NCBI RefSeq assembly: GCF_024662235.1
Contig: NZ_CP096276.1
Coordinates: 4,278,001-4,342,000, forward strand
Length of the DNA stretch: 64,000 nucleotides
Source: Pimelobacter simplex
GTDB lineage: Bacteria > Actinomycetota > Actinomycetes > Propionibacteriales > Nocardioidaceae
Reading direction: 5' to 3'
This document shows, one piece after another, positions 1 through 8,330 of the stretch (within the stretch, counting starts at the first letter, position 1; the number at the start of each line of letters is the position of its first letter). The notes beneath the pieces were generated by a model. That model worked only from the letters and a program-made list of their open reading frames with translations, searched no databases and was not told where the DNA came from. Made by a program: the position numbers and the translations under genes.

Positions 1-1
1 G

Positions 2-541
2 CTCGCGAGCCGCCTGGTCGCGTCGCTGTCCGCGGTCACCGTCGGCCCCGGCACCGACCCGGCCAGCCAGATGGGCGCCATGATCGACGCCGCCAACGCC
101 GCCCGGGTCGACGCGACCGTCCAGGCCGCGCTCGACGACGGCTCGGCCACCGCGCTGCTGCGCGGCGGTCAGCGCGCGGGCACGGCGTTCTACGAGCCCA
201 GCCTGCTCGCCGTCGGCGACGTCACCGCGCCGATCGTCCAGCACGAGGTCTTCGGCCCGGTGGCCACCTTCGAGACGTTCACCGGCGAGGACGACGCGGT
301 CGCCCGCGCCAACGCCACCGACTACGGCCTGGCCGCCTCGATCTGGAGCCGGGACGTCGACGTACCCGCCCGGGTCGGCCGCCGGCTCGAGGCCGGCACG
401 GTCTGGACCAACGCGTGGGCGGTGGTCACCGACTTCTTCGAGGAGGGCGGCTTCAAGCAGTCCGGCGTCGGCCGGCTCAACGGCGTCGCGGCGCTCGGGG
501 AGTTCCAGGAGATCAAGACCTACGTCCAGGCGTACGCATGA
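2..541 (+). CDS. Aldehyde dehydrogenase, C-terminal part (gene starts before the window)
   Basis: NAD(P)-dependent aldehyde dehydrogenase, oxidising an aldehyde to an acid in the cytoplasm. The frame is open from base 2, so the N-terminus, the NAD site and the catalytic Cys lie outside the window. What remains carries the conserved QHEVFGPV segment and the closing GGFKQSGVGR stretch typical of the family's oligomerisation/C-terminal region. The stop overlaps the next ATG (ATGA), so it is translationally coupled to the gentisate dioxygenase gene. A role in making the hydroxybenzoate that feeds gentisate, for example salicylaldehyde oxidation, is inference from the neighbours. Substrate cannot be read from this fragment. 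Confidence 0.93.
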   Translation, partial: LASRLVASLSAVTVGPGTDPASQMGAMIDAANAARVDATVQAALDDGSATALLRGGQRAGTAFYEPSLLAVGDVTAPIVQHEVFGPVATFETFTGEDDAVARANATDYGLAASIWSRDVDVPARVGRRLEAGTVWTNAWAVVTDFFEEGGFKQSGVGRLNGVAALGEFQEIKTYVQAYA

Positions 542-1683
542 GCACCGCGGCCTCCCCCCTCCACATCGCCGCCGTCGAGTCCCCCGACCAGCCGGTCGTC
601 AGCCCCGCCCTCGTCGAGCTCTACCGCGGCTTCGAGAGCGAGCTGCTCGTCCCGCTCTGGACCGAGATCGGCGACCTGATGCCGGCCCACCCGCGCTCCC
701 GCGCGGTGCCGCACCGCTGGCGCTGGCAGGCGCTGCGCGCGCTGGCCGAGCAGGCCGGCGACCTGGTCCCGGTCGGCCGCGGCGGCGAGCGCCGGGCGAT
801 CGCCCTGGCCAACCCGGCCCTCGGCGGGCGCCCGTTCGCGACCCCGACCCTGTGGGCCGCGATCCAGTACCTCATGCCCGGCGAGGACGCCCCCGAGCAC
901 CGGCACACCCAGCACGCCTTCCGGTTCGTCGTCGAGGGCTCCGGGGTCTGGACGGTCGTCGGCGGCGACGTCGTCCCGATGAACCGCGGCGACTTCCTCC
1001 CCCAGGCCGGCTGGAACTGGCACGCCCACCACAACGCCACCAGCGAGCCGATGGCATGGATCGACGGCCTCGACATCCCCCTCCAGTACGTCGTCGACGC
1101 CCAGTTCTTCGAGTTCGGCCGCGACACCATCAGCGAGGCCGAGCGGATCACCCCCGAGCGCTCGCGCTCCGAGCGGCTCTGGGCCCACCCCGGCCTGCGC
1201 CCGCTCGCCGCGACGCCCACCGGCCCCGGGACGCCGCTGCTGTCCTACAAGTGGGAGCACACCGACCGGGCCCTGGCCGACCAGCTCGCGCTGGCCGCCG
1301 ACGGCCACGCCGGCTGCGTCGCGCCCGGGCACGCCGCGGTCCGCTACACCGACCCCGCCACCGCGGGGGACGTGCTGCCCACGATCCGCGCCGAGATGCA
1401 CCGGATCACCCGCGGCACCGAGACCGCGCCGGTGCGCGAGACCGGGTCGTCGGTCTACCAGGTCTTCGACGGCTCCGGCACGGTCACCGTCGGCGACGCC
1501 ACCTGGACCGTCACCCGCGGCGACCTGTTCGTCGTGCCCTCGTGGCTGCCGTTCTCGGCCCGCTCCGAGGCCGGGGCGTCCGACTCCGACTCCGGAGCCC
1601 TCGACCTCTTCCGCTTCTCCGACGCGCCCGTCTTCGAGGCGCTCCGGCTCCACCGCACCCAGACCCACAGCAAGGACGACTGA
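538..1683 (+). CDS. Gentisate 1,2-dioxygenase-like bicupin
   Basis: Ring-cleaving Fe(II) dioxygenase that would open gentisate (2,5-dihydroxybenzoate) to maleylpyruvate. The 381-residue length fits the family. The first cupin holds the metal motif EHRHTQHAFRF (His121, His123) with WNWHAHHN (His162) about 40 residues later. A second, degenerate cupin lies in the C-terminal third (GTVTVGDATWTVTRGD). The ATG at 538 overlaps the upstream stop by 4 bases; a longer upstream frame exists but runs into the dehydrogenase gene and was rejected. The next two genes encode the expected later steps (maleylpyruvate isomerase and a FAH-type hydrolase), which strongly supports gentisate over 1-hydroxy-2-naphthoate as substrate, although the families are related. 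Confidence 0.92.
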   Translation: MSTAASPLHIAAVESPDQPVVSPALVELYRGFESELLVPLWTEIGDLMPAHPRSRAVPHRWRWQALRALAEQAGDLVPVGRGGERRAIALANPALGGRPFATPTLWAAIQYLMPGEDAPEHRHTQHAFRFVVEGSGVWTVVGGDVVPMNRGDFLPQAGWNWHAHHNATSEPMAWIDGLDIPLQYVVDAQFFEFGRDTISEAERITPERSRSERLWAHPGLRPLAATPTGPGTPLLSYKWEHTDRALADQLALAADGHAGCVAPGHAAVRYTDPATAGDVLPTIRAEMHRITRGTETAPVRETGSSVYQVFDGSGTVTVGDATWTVTRGDLFVVPSWLPFSARSEAGASDSDSGALDLFRFSDAPVFEALRLHRTQTHSKDD

Positions 1684-2513
1684 TGAAGCTCGCCACCCTC
1701 CGCACCTCCACCGGCACCCGCGCGGTCCGCCTCGACGGCGACCTCCTGGTCGACCTGGGGTACGCCGACCTCGGCGCCTACCTGGCCGCCGGATCCCCCG
1801 AGGCGCCGGCCGGCGCGACGAGCGGCGCGACCACCTGGCCGGTGGCGGACGCCGACTTCGCGCCCGTCGTACCGAACCCGGCGAAGGTGATCTGCGTCGG
1901 CCACAACTACACCAACCACATCAAGGAGATGGGGCGCGAGCTGCCGGCGTACCCGACGCTCTTCACCAAGTTCGCCGACAGCCTGATCGGTGCCGGTGAC
2001 CCCCTGCGGGCGCCGGCCGAGTCGTCCGACATCGACTGGGAGGTCGAGCTGGTCATCGTGATCGGCCAGGAGGTGCGCCGCGCCTCCGCGAGCGAGGCCG
2101 AGGCCGCGATCGCCGGCTTCACGGTCATGAACGACATCTCGATGCGCGACTGGCAGTTCCGCACCATCGAGTGGACCCAGGGCAAGATCTGGGAGGCCTC
2201 CACCCCGGTCGGGCCCTACCTGGTCACGCCCGACGAGGTCGGCGGCGTCCGGCCCGCGCTCCGGGTCTCGACCACGGTCGACGGCGAGCTCGTGCAGTCC
2301 GACGACACCGGCACGCTGCTCTTCGACCCGGTCGCGCTCGTGCAGTACATCTCGACGATCACGACGCTGCGCCCCGGCGACCTGATCGCCACCGGCACCC
2401 CGGCCGGCGTCGGCCACGCCCGCGACCCCCAGGTCTACCTGCGCCCGGGCCAGACCGTGGTGGCGGCCATCGACGGTCTCGGCGCGTGCACCACGCTGGT
2501 CGAGGCGGGCTGA
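1683..2513 (+). CDS. Fumarylacetoacetate hydrolase family protein, probable fumarylpyruvate hydrolase
   Basis: Likely hydrolyses fumarylpyruvate to fumarate and pyruvate, the last step of the gentisate pathway. The 276-residue protein has the FAH core: KVICVGHNYTNHIKEMG followed by the divalent-metal motif SSDIDWEVELVIVIG and the closing LRPGDLIATGTPAGVG. Its start overlaps the dioxygenase stop by one base (TGATG), and its own stop overlaps the isomerase start the same way, so the three genes are one operon. FAH-family members also act as hydratases or decarboxylases; the assignment rests on operon context. Confidence 0.9.
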   Translation: MKLATLRTSTGTRAVRLDGDLLVDLGYADLGAYLAAGSPEAPAGATSGATTWPVADADFAPVVPNPAKVICVGHNYTNHIKEMGRELPAYPTLFTKFADSLIGAGDPLRAPAESSDIDWEVELVIVIGQEVRRASASEAEAAIAGFTVMNDISMRDWQFRTIEWTQGKIWEASTPVGPYLVTPDEVGGVRPALRVSTTVDGELVQSDDTGTLLFDPVALVQYISTITTLRPGDLIATGTPAGVGHARDPQVYLRPGQTVVAAIDGLGACTTLVEAG

Positions 2514-3145
2514 TGGCGCGAGCGGCGGCGACCGCGCTGACCTGGATGCAGGACGGCACCTCGCTCTTCCTCGACGCCGTCGACCACCTGGGCGAGGACG
2601 ACTACGCCGCGCCGAGCGGGCTGCCCGGGTGGTCCCGCGCCCACCTGGTCGCCCACGTGGCGGCCAACGCCGACGCGCTGCGCAATCTCGTCCACTGGGC
2701 GGCCACCGGTGTCGAGACGCCGATGTACGCCTCGCCCCAGCAGCGTGCCGACGACATCGCTGCCGGCGCGCTGCGGGCGCCGGCGGACCTGCGCTTCTGG
2801 GCGCACTCGTCGGCGGCGGCGCTGGCCGGCGACCTGAGCGGCCTCGGCGGTCTCGACGAGGCGCCGTGGCAGGCGCCGGTGGTCACCGCGCAGGGACGCA
2901 CGGTGCCCGCCACCGAGATCCTCTGGATGCGTGCGCGGGAGGTGTGGATCCACGCCGTGGACCTCGCCACCGGGATCGGCTTCGCGGCGCTGCCCGCGGA
3001 CTTCCTCGACGAGCTCGTCGCCGAGATCGTGGCCCGGCGCGGGCTGGACGCCGTCCCGGCCGGGCCCCGGCCCGACGTCGCGGCCTACCTGGCGGGACGG
3101 CCGCACGGACTCACCGGCGCGGCCGCCCTCGGTCCCTGGCTCTGA
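2513..3145 (+). CDS. Maleylpyruvate isomerase, mycothiol-dependent type
   Basis: Expected to isomerise maleylpyruvate to fumarylpyruvate using mycothiol. The 210-residue protein has the DinB-like fold signature of this family: GWSRAHLVAHVA (His48) and REVWIHAVDL (Glu143, His147), which together give the HxnExxxH metal set. A mycothiol-dependent enzyme, rather than the glutathione type, is characteristic of Actinomycetota. The start overlaps the upstream stop by one base. It is the last gene of the gentisate operon and faces a convergent minus-strand gene 9 bases away. A generic DinB or TIGR03083 protein is the alternative, but the pathway context makes the isomerase role likely. Confidence 0.88.
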   Translation: MARAAATALTWMQDGTSLFLDAVDHLGEDDYAAPSGLPGWSRAHLVAHVAANADALRNLVHWAATGVETPMYASPQQRADDIAAGALRAPADLRFWAHSSAAALAGDLSGLGGLDEAPWQAPVVTAQGRTVPATEILWMRAREVWIHAVDLATGIGFAALPADFLDELVAEIVARRGLDAVPAGPRPDVAAYLAGRPHGLTGAAALGPWL

Positions 3146-3154
3146 GGCCAAGGA

Positions 3155-3997
3155 TCAGCGCAGGACCTGGCGGATCTCGCCGATCCCCTCGACCCGCGAC
3201 GCCAGGACGTCGCCCGCGGCGAGGTAGCGCGGAGGCGTCCGGCCCATGCCGACGCCGTCGGGCGTGCCGGTGAAGATCACGTCGCCCGGGTAGAGCTCGA
3301 CCACACGCGAAAGCTCGGCGATCGTGCTCGGGATGCTCGAGATCAGGTGCCGGGTCCGGCCGTCCTGGACGACCTCGTCGTTGACCGTGCAGCTGAGCCG
3401 CAGGTCGTCGGGGTTGACGAGCTCGTCGGGCGTCACCAGCCACGGGCCGACGGGCGCGAAGCCGGCGAACGACTTCCAGAGGCTGAACTGCGGAGCGGGT
3501 CCGGCGAGCTGCCGGGCCCGCTCGGACAGGTCCTGGCCGACGCTGAGACCGGCCACGGCCGACCAGGCGTCGGCCTTGGTCAGGTCCCGGCCGCCGTAGC
3601 CGAGGATGGCGACCACCTCGACCTCCCAGTCGATGTCGCCCTCGGGCAGGTCGACGACGACGTCCGCGCCGGTCAGGCTGCTCGCGAACTTGGTGAAGAC
3701 CGGCGGCAGTCCCTCGGGCCGGCCGAGGCCGGTCTCGTCGGCGTGCGCCGCGTAGTTGAGCCCGATCGCGAAGATCTGGCGGGGCCGCGGCGACGGGCAG
3801 CCGAGCGCCTCGCGGCGCACGGGGACGTCCCACACGGGCTCCCACTCGTCGTACCAGGCGACGAGCTCGGGCCAGCGCGGGTAGAGCAGCGCGAGGTCGG
3901 CGTCGAAGAGCCCGGCGCTGGCGGTGGCCAGGTCGGCGGCCGTCGTACCGTCGGGGCTGACGAGGACCGCACGGTCCTCGTGGTGGGCGATGCGCAT
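3155..3997 (-). CDS. Fumarylacetoacetate hydrolase family protein
   Basis: A second FAH-family enzyme of 280 residues with IFAIGLNYAAHADE, the metal motif GDIDWEVEVVAILG and a LYPGDVIFTGTPDGVG end. ATG 3997 was chosen because the longer frame only adds low-quality sequence that overlaps the IclR gene. It lies 19 bases after the IclR gene and ends the minus-strand aromatic cluster, so it probably acts on the product of extradiol cleavage, as a 2-hydroxy-dienoate hydratase, oxaloacetate-type decarboxylase or acylpyruvate hydrolase. It differs clearly from the gentisate-operon copy at 1683-2513, so I read it as a specialised paralogue. The exact reaction is inference. Confidence 0.85.
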   Translation of the reverse strand: MRIAHHEDRAVLVSPDGTTAADLATASAGLFDADLALLYPRWPELVAWYDEWEPVWDVPVRREALGCPSPRPRQIFAIGLNYAAHADETGLGRPEGLPPVFTKFASSLTGADVVVDLPEGDIDWEVEVVAILGYGGRDLTKADAWSAVAGLSVGQDLSERARQLAGPAPQFSLWKSFAGFAPVGPWLVTPDELVNPDDLRLSCTVNDEVVQDGRTRHLISSIPSTIAELSRVVELYPGDVIFTGTPDGVGMGRTPPRYLAAGDVLASRVEGIGEIRQVLR

Positions 3998-4016
3998 GGA
4001 TCTGTTTCTCTCTGGG

Positions 4017-4781
4017 TCAGGGTCGCGGCCGGCGCCGTTGCGCCAGCGCGACCGATGCGTTGTGGGCGAGCAGGCGGAGCTCGCGCACGTGGCGGGTGAA
4101 CTCACGGGGGGCGTTCTCGCGCTCGACCGTCATCGCCGCGACCACGCGGCCTAGGGGGTCGAGCACGGGCGCGGCGATCGCGTAGTGGCTGAGCCGGTGC
4201 TCCTCCATCTCGGTGGCATAGCCCTGGGCCCGGATCAGGCTGAGCTCGGCGCGCAGCTTGCGTGGGTCGACGATCGTCTGCGGGGTGTAGCGCGGCAGCC
4301 GGGCGGCGACGATCCGCTCGACCAGGCTGGGCGGGGAGAACGCGAGGATCGCCTTGCCCATCGCCGTGCAGTGCACGGGGATCCGCTGGCCGTCGCGCAG
4401 CGGGTTCTCGGCGTGGACGTCGGTCGAGGCCTCCAGCAGGTAGAGGACCTCCTCGCCGTCGAGCATGCCGAGCGCGACGGTGCCCTGGGACTGGTCGCGC
4501 AGGATCCGCAGGAACGGCTTGATCTGGCGCCGGATGACCCGCACCCGCGGCACCAGCTCGCCGAGCTCGAAGAGCCGCGGCCCGAGCTGGTACGCGCGGT
4601 CGGCGTGCTCCAGCACCCGGTGCCGGACCAGCGCCTGGGCGAGCCGGTAGACCGTCGTCTTGGGCAACCCGGTCCGGGTCACCAGCTCGCCCAGGGTCAG
4701 GCTGTCCTGGTCGTGCCCGAAGGCGTCGAGCAGGACGAACAGCCGGTCCAGGTAGGTGTCGGCACCGTCGGGGGAGGTCAC
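4017..4781 (-). CDS. IclR-family transcriptional regulator
   Basis: A 254-residue regulator with an N-terminal winged helix-turn-helix (SLTLGELVTRTGLPKTTVYR, about residues 20-40) and the C-terminal IclR effector domain (PVHCTAMGKAILAF, GYATEMEEH, IAAPVLDPLGRVVAAMTVE). The GTG start at 4781 overlaps the hydrolase stop as GTGA; the longer frame upstream is an artefact over the hydrolase gene. IclR proteins commonly control aromatic-acid catabolism. Candidate binding sites with the 6-5-6 palindrome GTTCCG-N5-CGGAAC lie at 12727-12743 and 12779-12795, at the head of the cluster that contains this gene. The link to those sites is inference. Confidence 0.92.
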   Translation of the reverse strand: MTSPDGADTYLDRLFVLLDAFGHDQDSLTLGELVTRTGLPKTTVYRLAQALVRHRVLEHADRAYQLGPRLFELGELVPRVRVIRRQIKPFLRILRDQSQGTVALGMLDGEEVLYLLEASTDVHAENPLRDGQRIPVHCTAMGKAILAFSPPSLVERIVAARLPRYTPQTIVDPRKLRAELSLIRAQGYATEMEEHRLSHYAIAAPVLDPLGRVVAAMTVERENAPREFTRHVRELRLLAHNASVALAQRRRPRP

Positions 4782-5665
4782 GGCGCGGCCGCGACCGTCC
4801 CGCCCGCGACGACCCGGTCGAAGAACGCCAGGATCCTCTCGTTGACGGCGTCCGGGCGGTCGTTCTGGCACTGGTGCCCGCAGTCCTCGAGCTCCTCGTA
4901 GACCGCGTGCGGCAGCATCGCGGCGAGCTCGCGCGCCTGGCTGATCGGCGCGAACTTGTCGTCGAGGCCCCACAGCACGTGCTGCGGGAAGGTCGCCGTC
5001 TCCAGGCGGCCCCGGAGCGAGAACCGCTGCCACAGGTTCGGGTCCGTGGCGAGCCGGCGCTGGTAGGCGCCCATCGAGCGCCAGGCGTCCATCGCGGCCG
5101 GCTCGGCGGCGATCTTGACCCGGGCCTTGACCAGCTCGTCGCTGGGCGGGGTGTGCAGCAGACCCTCGAGGAAGGCGCGCAGTGGCGCCTCGGTGCCGTC
5201 GAAGGCCTTCAGTGCCTGGCGGGCCGGCAGGTGGTCGGGGTTCGCGATCCCCATCGCGTAGGCGACCGTGCCCGACGAGAGCGTGAACAGGCCGAGGACC
5301 TGGTCGGGGTTGTCGAGCGCGAACTTCGTGGCGACGTACGCGCCGGCGGAATTGCCGACCAGGCCGACCGCCTCACCGCACAGGGTGTCGACGAAGTCGC
5401 GCAGCTGGCGCGCGTGCGCCTCGTGGGAGAAGTCCGCGCCCTTGGGCCGGTCGGACCAGCCGTAGCCGTAGAGGTCGGGCGCCAGCACCCGGTAGCGCTC
5501 GGCGAGCGCCGGGATCGTGGCGGGCCAGGAGAACCGGGCGGCCGCGCCCGGTCCACCGCCGTGGAGCAGCACGACCGGCGTTCCTTCGCCCGCCTCGAGG
5601 TAGTGGGTACGCCGGCCGTCGGCGAGCCGCACGAAGCGGCTGCTCCAGCCCGGGGCCGCGCTCAC
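4778..5665 (-). CDS. Alpha/beta hydrolase, MhpC-like C-C bond hydrolase candidate
   Basis: An alpha/beta hydrolase of about 295 residues: oxyanion-hole segment VVLLHGGGPGAAARFSW, nucleophile elbow GLVGNSAGAY (Ser about residue 106), late Asp in VLWGLDDKFAP and His in EDCGHQCQND. The HGGGPGA and GNSAGG-like elements are those of meta-cleavage-product hydrolases such as MhpC and HsaD. Sitting directly after a LigB-type extradiol dioxygenase, it probably hydrolyses the ring-cleavage product. GTG 5665 forms a GTGA overlap with the dioxygenase stop; GTG 5677, four codons earlier, is the alternative, and neither has a strong ribosome-binding site. Substrate unknown. Confidence 0.88.
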   Translation of the reverse strand: MSAAPGWSSRFVRLADGRRTHYLEAGEGTPVVLLHGGGPGAAARFSWPATIPALAERYRVLAPDLYGYGWSDRPKGADFSHEAHARQLRDFVDTLCGEAVGLVGNSAGAYVATKFALDNPDQVLGLFTLSSGTVAYAMGIANPDHLPARQALKAFDGTEAPLRAFLEGLLHTPPSDELVKARVKIAAEPAAMDAWRSMGAYQRRLATDPNLWQRFSLRGRLETATFPQHVLWGLDDKFAPISQARELAAMLPHAVYEELEDCGHQCQNDRPDAVNERILAFFDRVVAGGTVAAAP

Positions 5666-6609
5666 GACAGCGTCCACTGGCCCACGGCCATGCCGAGCAC
5701 CGCACGGTAGAACGGCTCGTACTCCAGGAAGTCCGGCTCGACGCCGTCGCCGACCGCGCCGGCCAGGACGACGGTCTGGCGCAGCTCGACCTGGCCGTTG
5801 GCCAGCAGGTCGTCCGAGGTGAGCTCAGCCAGGCGCGAGCCCTGGCCGGCCCGGAGGTCCGCGACGACCTGGCGGTCGAAGTCGGCGCTGATCGAGCCCA
5901 GCGTGAACGGACCCTCGTAGTGCTTCCACGGGTAGCCGGCGGTGAAGTGCGAGAAGCCGCCCGAGGAGTAGAGCATCACCTTGCGGTCGGGGGCGTAGGA
6001 CTCGATGGCCTCGCGGATCAGCTGGCCCACGCGGTAGCAGCGGCTCGGGTTGGGCCCCGGGTGGTGGATCGAGTTGAGGAAGACCAGCACGACGGTGGTC
6101 TCGCCCTCGGGGTCCAGGTAGCGCAACGGCTCGTAGTGGGCGTGGTCGCGCAGCCGTCCGTCCGCGAAGCCCTCGGTCCAGGCCATGTCGACGTCGGCCG
6201 CGACGCAGGTCTCGAGGATCCGGCGCGAGAGCTCCTGGTCGGAGCGGTAGGTGACCGGGTCGCCGGACTCGCCCGTGATCGTGAACTCCGCACCCGTGTA
6301 GACCGCGAACTGCGGACGCAGCGGGTCGGTGAAGTTCTCGTCCTGGTCGTCGCCGACGAGCACGAGGACGTCGGGCCGGTCGGCGCGCACGGACTCCCGC
6401 AGCGCCTCGAAGCCGGCCTTGATCGGCGCGTGCCGGACCAGGTTGTCGGCCAGGGTCTCGGCGAGCGCCTCGGGCTGCTCGTCCGGCGCCGGTACGCCGT
6501 TGAGCCGCTCGTAGTTGCGCCGGGTGGCCTGGCGCCGGCGGTCCCAGTCGTCAGGGGTCAAGAACGCGTAGGCGTGCGAGGACACCATCGCCTTGGTCAG
6601 GTTGGACAT
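5662..6609 (-). CDS. LigB-type (class III) extradiol ring-cleavage dioxygenase
   Basis: A 315-residue protein with the layout of LigB/MhpB-type non-haem Fe(II) dioxygenases: early metal His in SSHAYAF (His12), a second candidate His near residue 60, DVLVLVGDDQDENF in the position of the family's DH..F strand, FLNSIHHPGPNPSR and LYSSGGFSHFTAGYP. It should cleave a catecholic ring beside its hydroxyls. Neighbours fit: a Rieske oxygenase upstream could supply the diol and an alpha/beta hydrolase overlaps downstream. No partner small subunit (LigA-like) is present. Substrate is not readable from sequence; gallate, protocatechuate or dihydroxyphenyl-alkanoate types are all possible. Confidence 0.86.
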   Translation of the reverse strand: MSNLTKAMVSSHAYAFLTPDDWDRRRQATRRNYERLNGVPAPDEQPEALAETLADNLVRHAPIKAGFEALRESVRADRPDVLVLVGDDQDENFTDPLRPQFAVYTGAEFTITGESGDPVTYRSDQELSRRILETCVAADVDMAWTEGFADGRLRDHAHYEPLRYLDPEGETTVVLVFLNSIHHPGPNPSRCYRVGQLIREAIESYAPDRKVMLYSSGGFSHFTAGYPWKHYEGPFTLGSISADFDRQVVADLRAGQGSRLAELTSDDLLANGQVELRQTVVLAGAVGDGVEPDFLEYEPFYRAVLGMAVGQWTLS

Positions 6610-6652
6610 CTCTCTCGTTCCTCTTGGTGGGCCACCCTCGTGGCCGGGTGGG

Positions 6653-7003
6653 TCAGGGCAGGGCGAGCAGCAGCAGGCCGCCCAGGACGGCGGTGTTCTT
6701 GATGAGCTGGGTGAGCTCGCGGCTGCGCTCGGCGCCGTCGGCGGCCCGCCAGAAGGCGTGGCCGCCGACGGTCGTCAGCGCGAGCAGCACGATCAGGGCG
6801 GAGGCCACCCAGGTGCGCTGCCAGCCGGTGACGAGGACCAGACCGAGCAGCACCATCGCGATGCCGTTGGCCCGGACGGCGAGCAGCGGCGGGTTGCCGA
6901 ACCACGCCGCCTTGGCGCGGCGCGGCTCCGGGTCGCGAGCCGTCGCGGCACCGTTGACCACGAACAGCAGCGCGATCAGCGCGCGGGCGACGAGCTCACC
7001 CAC
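6653..7003 (-). CDS. DoxX-family small membrane protein
   Basis: A 116-residue protein with four hydrophobic segments (about residues 5-20, 43-60, 65-82 and 102-115), fitting the DoxX-like family. The GTG start at 7003 overlaps the Rieske oxygenase stop by 8 bases. DoxX proteins are often found in oxidative catabolic operons; their biochemical role is not settled, with proposals ranging from quinone-linked oxidoreductase partner to redox homeostasis. No catalytic residue can be claimed here. Its placement between the Rieske oxygenase and the extradiol dioxygenase suggests a membrane accessory to the pathway. Confidence 0.72.
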   Translation of the reverse strand: MGELVARALIALLFVVNGAATARDPEPRRAKAAWFGNPPLLAVRANGIAMVLLGLVLVTGWQRTWVASALIVLLALTTVGGHAFWRAADGAERSRELTQLIKNTAVLGGLLLLALP

Positions 7004-8306
7004 GGGCGGCTTCCTCGACCCGGCGCCGGTCGGCGACCTCGGCCGCGATCCGGCGCGGGTCCTCGCCCTCGGCGATGACCTGGGCGATCACGTTGATCTC
7101 GGGGAAGCCGTTGTCCTCGGGCCGGTGCACCGTTCCGGGCGCCGGCTCACCGGCGTCGATCCGCTTGATCGCGTCGAGCATCGAGCGGCGCAGCGCGATG
7201 ACCGACCGGTCGCTGTAGCCGAGGTTCTCCTGGAGCCGGTCCTGGATGGCGCCGCCGGACTCGCAGATCACGGCGTCGTGGATCTCGAAGCCCAGCCCGA
7301 GCCCGTTGGTCGGCAGCGCACTGGCCATCTGCGGCCGGTTCTGCAGATGGTGGTTGGCGCGGGTGCGCTTCATCCGGTAGCCCGGCAGCAGCTCGTCGAC
7401 GCCGACGAGCGCCTTGGCCAGGCGCGCCTTGTCGACCGCCTCGTCGCGGCGGAAGACCAGCACGAACTTCCAGTGGTTCTCGTCGTCGACCGGAACGTGC
7501 CAGTGCACCTGGTGGCCACCGATGCCCTGGACCGCCCCCGGGAAGACCGCGACGTTGGGCAGCAGGAAGGACTGGATCTTGAGGTACCTGCCTTCGGGCG
7601 CCTTCCGGGTGGTGAACTCGGTGAACCCGTAGTCGGTGTACTCCACCTCCATCTCGGGCGCCTTGTCCTCGTTGATCAGCTCGACGGCGTTCTTGGACCC
7701 GCCCGGCGCGCTCTTCTCGAGCTCCTGGTGGCTGTGGGTCTCCTCGGGGTAGAAGACGTGGAGGAAGCCGAGGTGCGACTGGTCGAGGTTGCCCTCGTTG
7801 GCCTGCAGGTGGTTGCACTCGTGGAACACCTTGGTCACGAAGGTGTTCTCCTCGCCGTAGCGGAGGAACTCGTAGTCGGGGAACTCCGGCGGCTCACCCT
7901 CGCCGAGGTAGGCGAACAGCAGCCCGGCCCGCTCGACGACCGGCGGCGCGTGCAGCCTGATCCGGTCGGCGAAGCCGCGACCCTCGGGCTCGGGCGGCTG
8001 CTCGACGCACTGGCCGGTCACGTCGTACTTCCAGCCGTGGTAGAGGCAGCGCAGGCCCTCGGGCTCGCACACGCCGTAGCTCAGGTCCGCGCCGCGGTGG
8101 GCGCAGAGCCGCGCCATCAGCCCCGGTACGCCGTCCGCGTTGCGGAAGACGACGTAGTCCTCACCGAGGATCGTCAGCGGCAGCGGCGCCTTGTTGTCGA
8201 CCTCCTCCGACAGCGCGACGGGCTGCCAGTAGCGCCTCATGAGCCGGCCGCAGGGGTCCTGCGGGCCGGTCCGGATCAGCTGGTCCATCACATCCTGGGC
8301 GAACAT
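6996..8306 (-). CDS. Rieske non-haem iron oxygenase, large subunit
   Basis: A 436-residue aromatic ring-hydroxylating or demethylating oxygenase. The Rieske [2Fe-2S] motif is Cys68-x-His70 (CAHRGADL) and Cys87-x2-His90 (CLYHGWKYD). The mononuclear iron site is in NEGNLDQSHLGFLH with Asp175, His178 and His183. The opening segment LIRTGPQDPCGRLMRRYWQPV resembles the phthalate 4,5-dioxygenase/vanillate demethylase-type homotrimeric oxygenases, which work without a beta subunit. No reductase or ferredoxin gene is nearby, so electron supply must come from elsewhere. It sits 24 bases after the carboxylase-like subunit gene. Substrate is not determined. Confidence 0.93.
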   Translation of the reverse strand: MFAQDVMDQLIRTGPQDPCGRLMRRYWQPVALSEEVDNKAPLPLTILGEDYVVFRNADGVPGLMARLCAHRGADLSYGVCEPEGLRCLYHGWKYDVTGQCVEQPPEPEGRGFADRIRLHAPPVVERAGLLFAYLGEGEPPEFPDYEFLRYGEENTFVTKVFHECNHLQANEGNLDQSHLGFLHVFYPEETHSHQELEKSAPGGSKNAVELINEDKAPEMEVEYTDYGFTEFTTRKAPEGRYLKIQSFLLPNVAVFPGAVQGIGGHQVHWHVPVDDENHWKFVLVFRRDEAVDKARLAKALVGVDELLPGYRMKRTRANHHLQNRPQMASALPTNGLGLGFEIHDAVICESGGAIQDRLQENLGYSDRSVIALRRSMLDAIKRIDAGEPAPGTVHRPEDNGFPEINVIAQVIAEGEDPRRIAAEVADRRRVEEAARG

Positions 8307-8330
8307 GCTCGTTGTCTCCGTTCTCTGTCG